This document shows, one piece after another, positions 63,875-64,000 of a stretch of 64,000 nucleotides of DNA (position 1 is the first letter of the stretch; each line of letters opens with the position of its first letter). Source of the DNA: Mesorhizobium atlanticum (GTDB lineage Bacteria > Pseudomonadota > Alphaproteobacteria > Rhizobiales > Rhizobiaceae); contig NZ_QMBQ01000008.1 of the NCBI RefSeq assembly GCF_003289965.1, forward strand, positions 62,001 to 126,000. Reading direction: 5' to 3'. The notes under the pieces are model-generated. The model was not told where the DNA came from and did not search any database. It was given only the letters and a program-made list of their open reading frames with translations. Made by a program: the position numbers and the translations under genes.

Positions 63875-64000
63875 CTACTTGTCAAGAAACTCGTCCTCAT
63901 ACGGAAACCGCGAAAGCAGCTCCGTCCCGGTCTCGGTGATCAGAATCTCGTCCTCCAGCTTGACGCCCTCGCGGCCGCCCTTCTCGCCGATATAACTCTC
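63875..64000 (-). CDS. M24 family metallopeptidase (Xaa-Pro dipeptidase type), C-terminal fragment
   Basis: The last 41 codons are inside the window. GGREGVKLEDEILITETGTELLSRFPYEDEF is the typical C-terminus of creatinase/aminopeptidase P-like M24 enzymes; the glutamate in LEDE is normally a metal ligand. It precedes the isochorismatase gene by 27 bases in the same direction. The rest of the gene lies beyond the window edge, so activity cannot be judged. Confidence 0.7.
   Translation of the reverse strand, partial: ESYIGEKGGREGVKLEDEILITETGTELLSRFPYEDEFLDK

Overview
The window is high-GC alphaproteobacterial chromosome, most like a Mesorhizobium or related Rhizobiales genome. Evidence: neighbouring ndvB/chvB and ndvA/chvA cyclic beta-1,2-glucan genes, a hut locus of the HutF/HutG five-step type, Zur-like boxes of the alphaproteobacterial kind, and several copies of palindromic intergenic repeats typical of rhizobia. 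No rRNA, tRNA, CRISPR array, insertion sequence or phage gene was seen; most of the window looks like core and catabolic genome.

Layout. 1-4.5 kb: a 3' fragment of a zinc alcohol dehydrogenase with a frameshift, a HutC-type GntR regulator, and a three-gene NitT/TauT-type ABC importer with an operator-like site before it. 4.6-8.5 kb: a small membrane protein divergent from a MarR regulator, a polysaccharide deacetylase, and a GGDEF-EAL protein. 8.7-11 kb: kbl-tdh threonine catabolism. 11.2-18 kb: aromatic amino acid catabolism (MarR; hmgA, MBL hydrolase, FAH-like hydrolase, DinB protein; hpd divergent from an Lrp regulator), with a BrnTA toxin-antitoxin pair lodged inside. 18-22.5 kb: a small phosphatase-like protein, a COG0523 GTPase and a metal ABC importer carrying Zur-like boxes. 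22.7-31.4 kb: RidA and the complete hut locus (hutC-hutF divergent from hutI-H-G-U-D around a perfect operator palindrome).

31.6-42.4 kb: ndvB (2859 codons) and ndvA, which make and export periplasmic cyclic glucan. 42.4-45.4 kb: an isolated ccmC, a D-threonine aldolase/D-serine dehydratase-like enzyme and a D-lyxose isomerase-like cupin. 45.6-51.6 kb: a tightly overlapping six-gene operon (DUF4129, DUF4350, MoxR AAA ATPase, DUF58, SpoIIM-like, RDD) of the MoxR-DUF58 type, whose biochemical role is unresolved. 51.7-53.4 kb: a tandem pair of paralogous membrane proteins. 53.4-60.1 kb: a polar amino acid ABC system with a permease-ATPase fusion, a DadA-like oxidoreductase and a TPR protein with a Cys-rich tail, divergent from a LacI regulator with two near-identical operators. 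60.2-64 kb: a Tat-exported peptide-type binding protein, an alpha/beta hydrolase, an isochorismatase-fold hydrolase and the C-terminus of an M24 peptidase.

No clearly new defence or mobile system was found. The most useful leads are two HutC-family regulators with related operators, a DinB protein in the homogentisate operon where a maleylacetoacetate isomerase would be expected, the uncharacterised MoxR operon, the Cys-rich TPR protein in a transport operon, and the split of His-rich metal binding between subunits of the zinc-type transporter.
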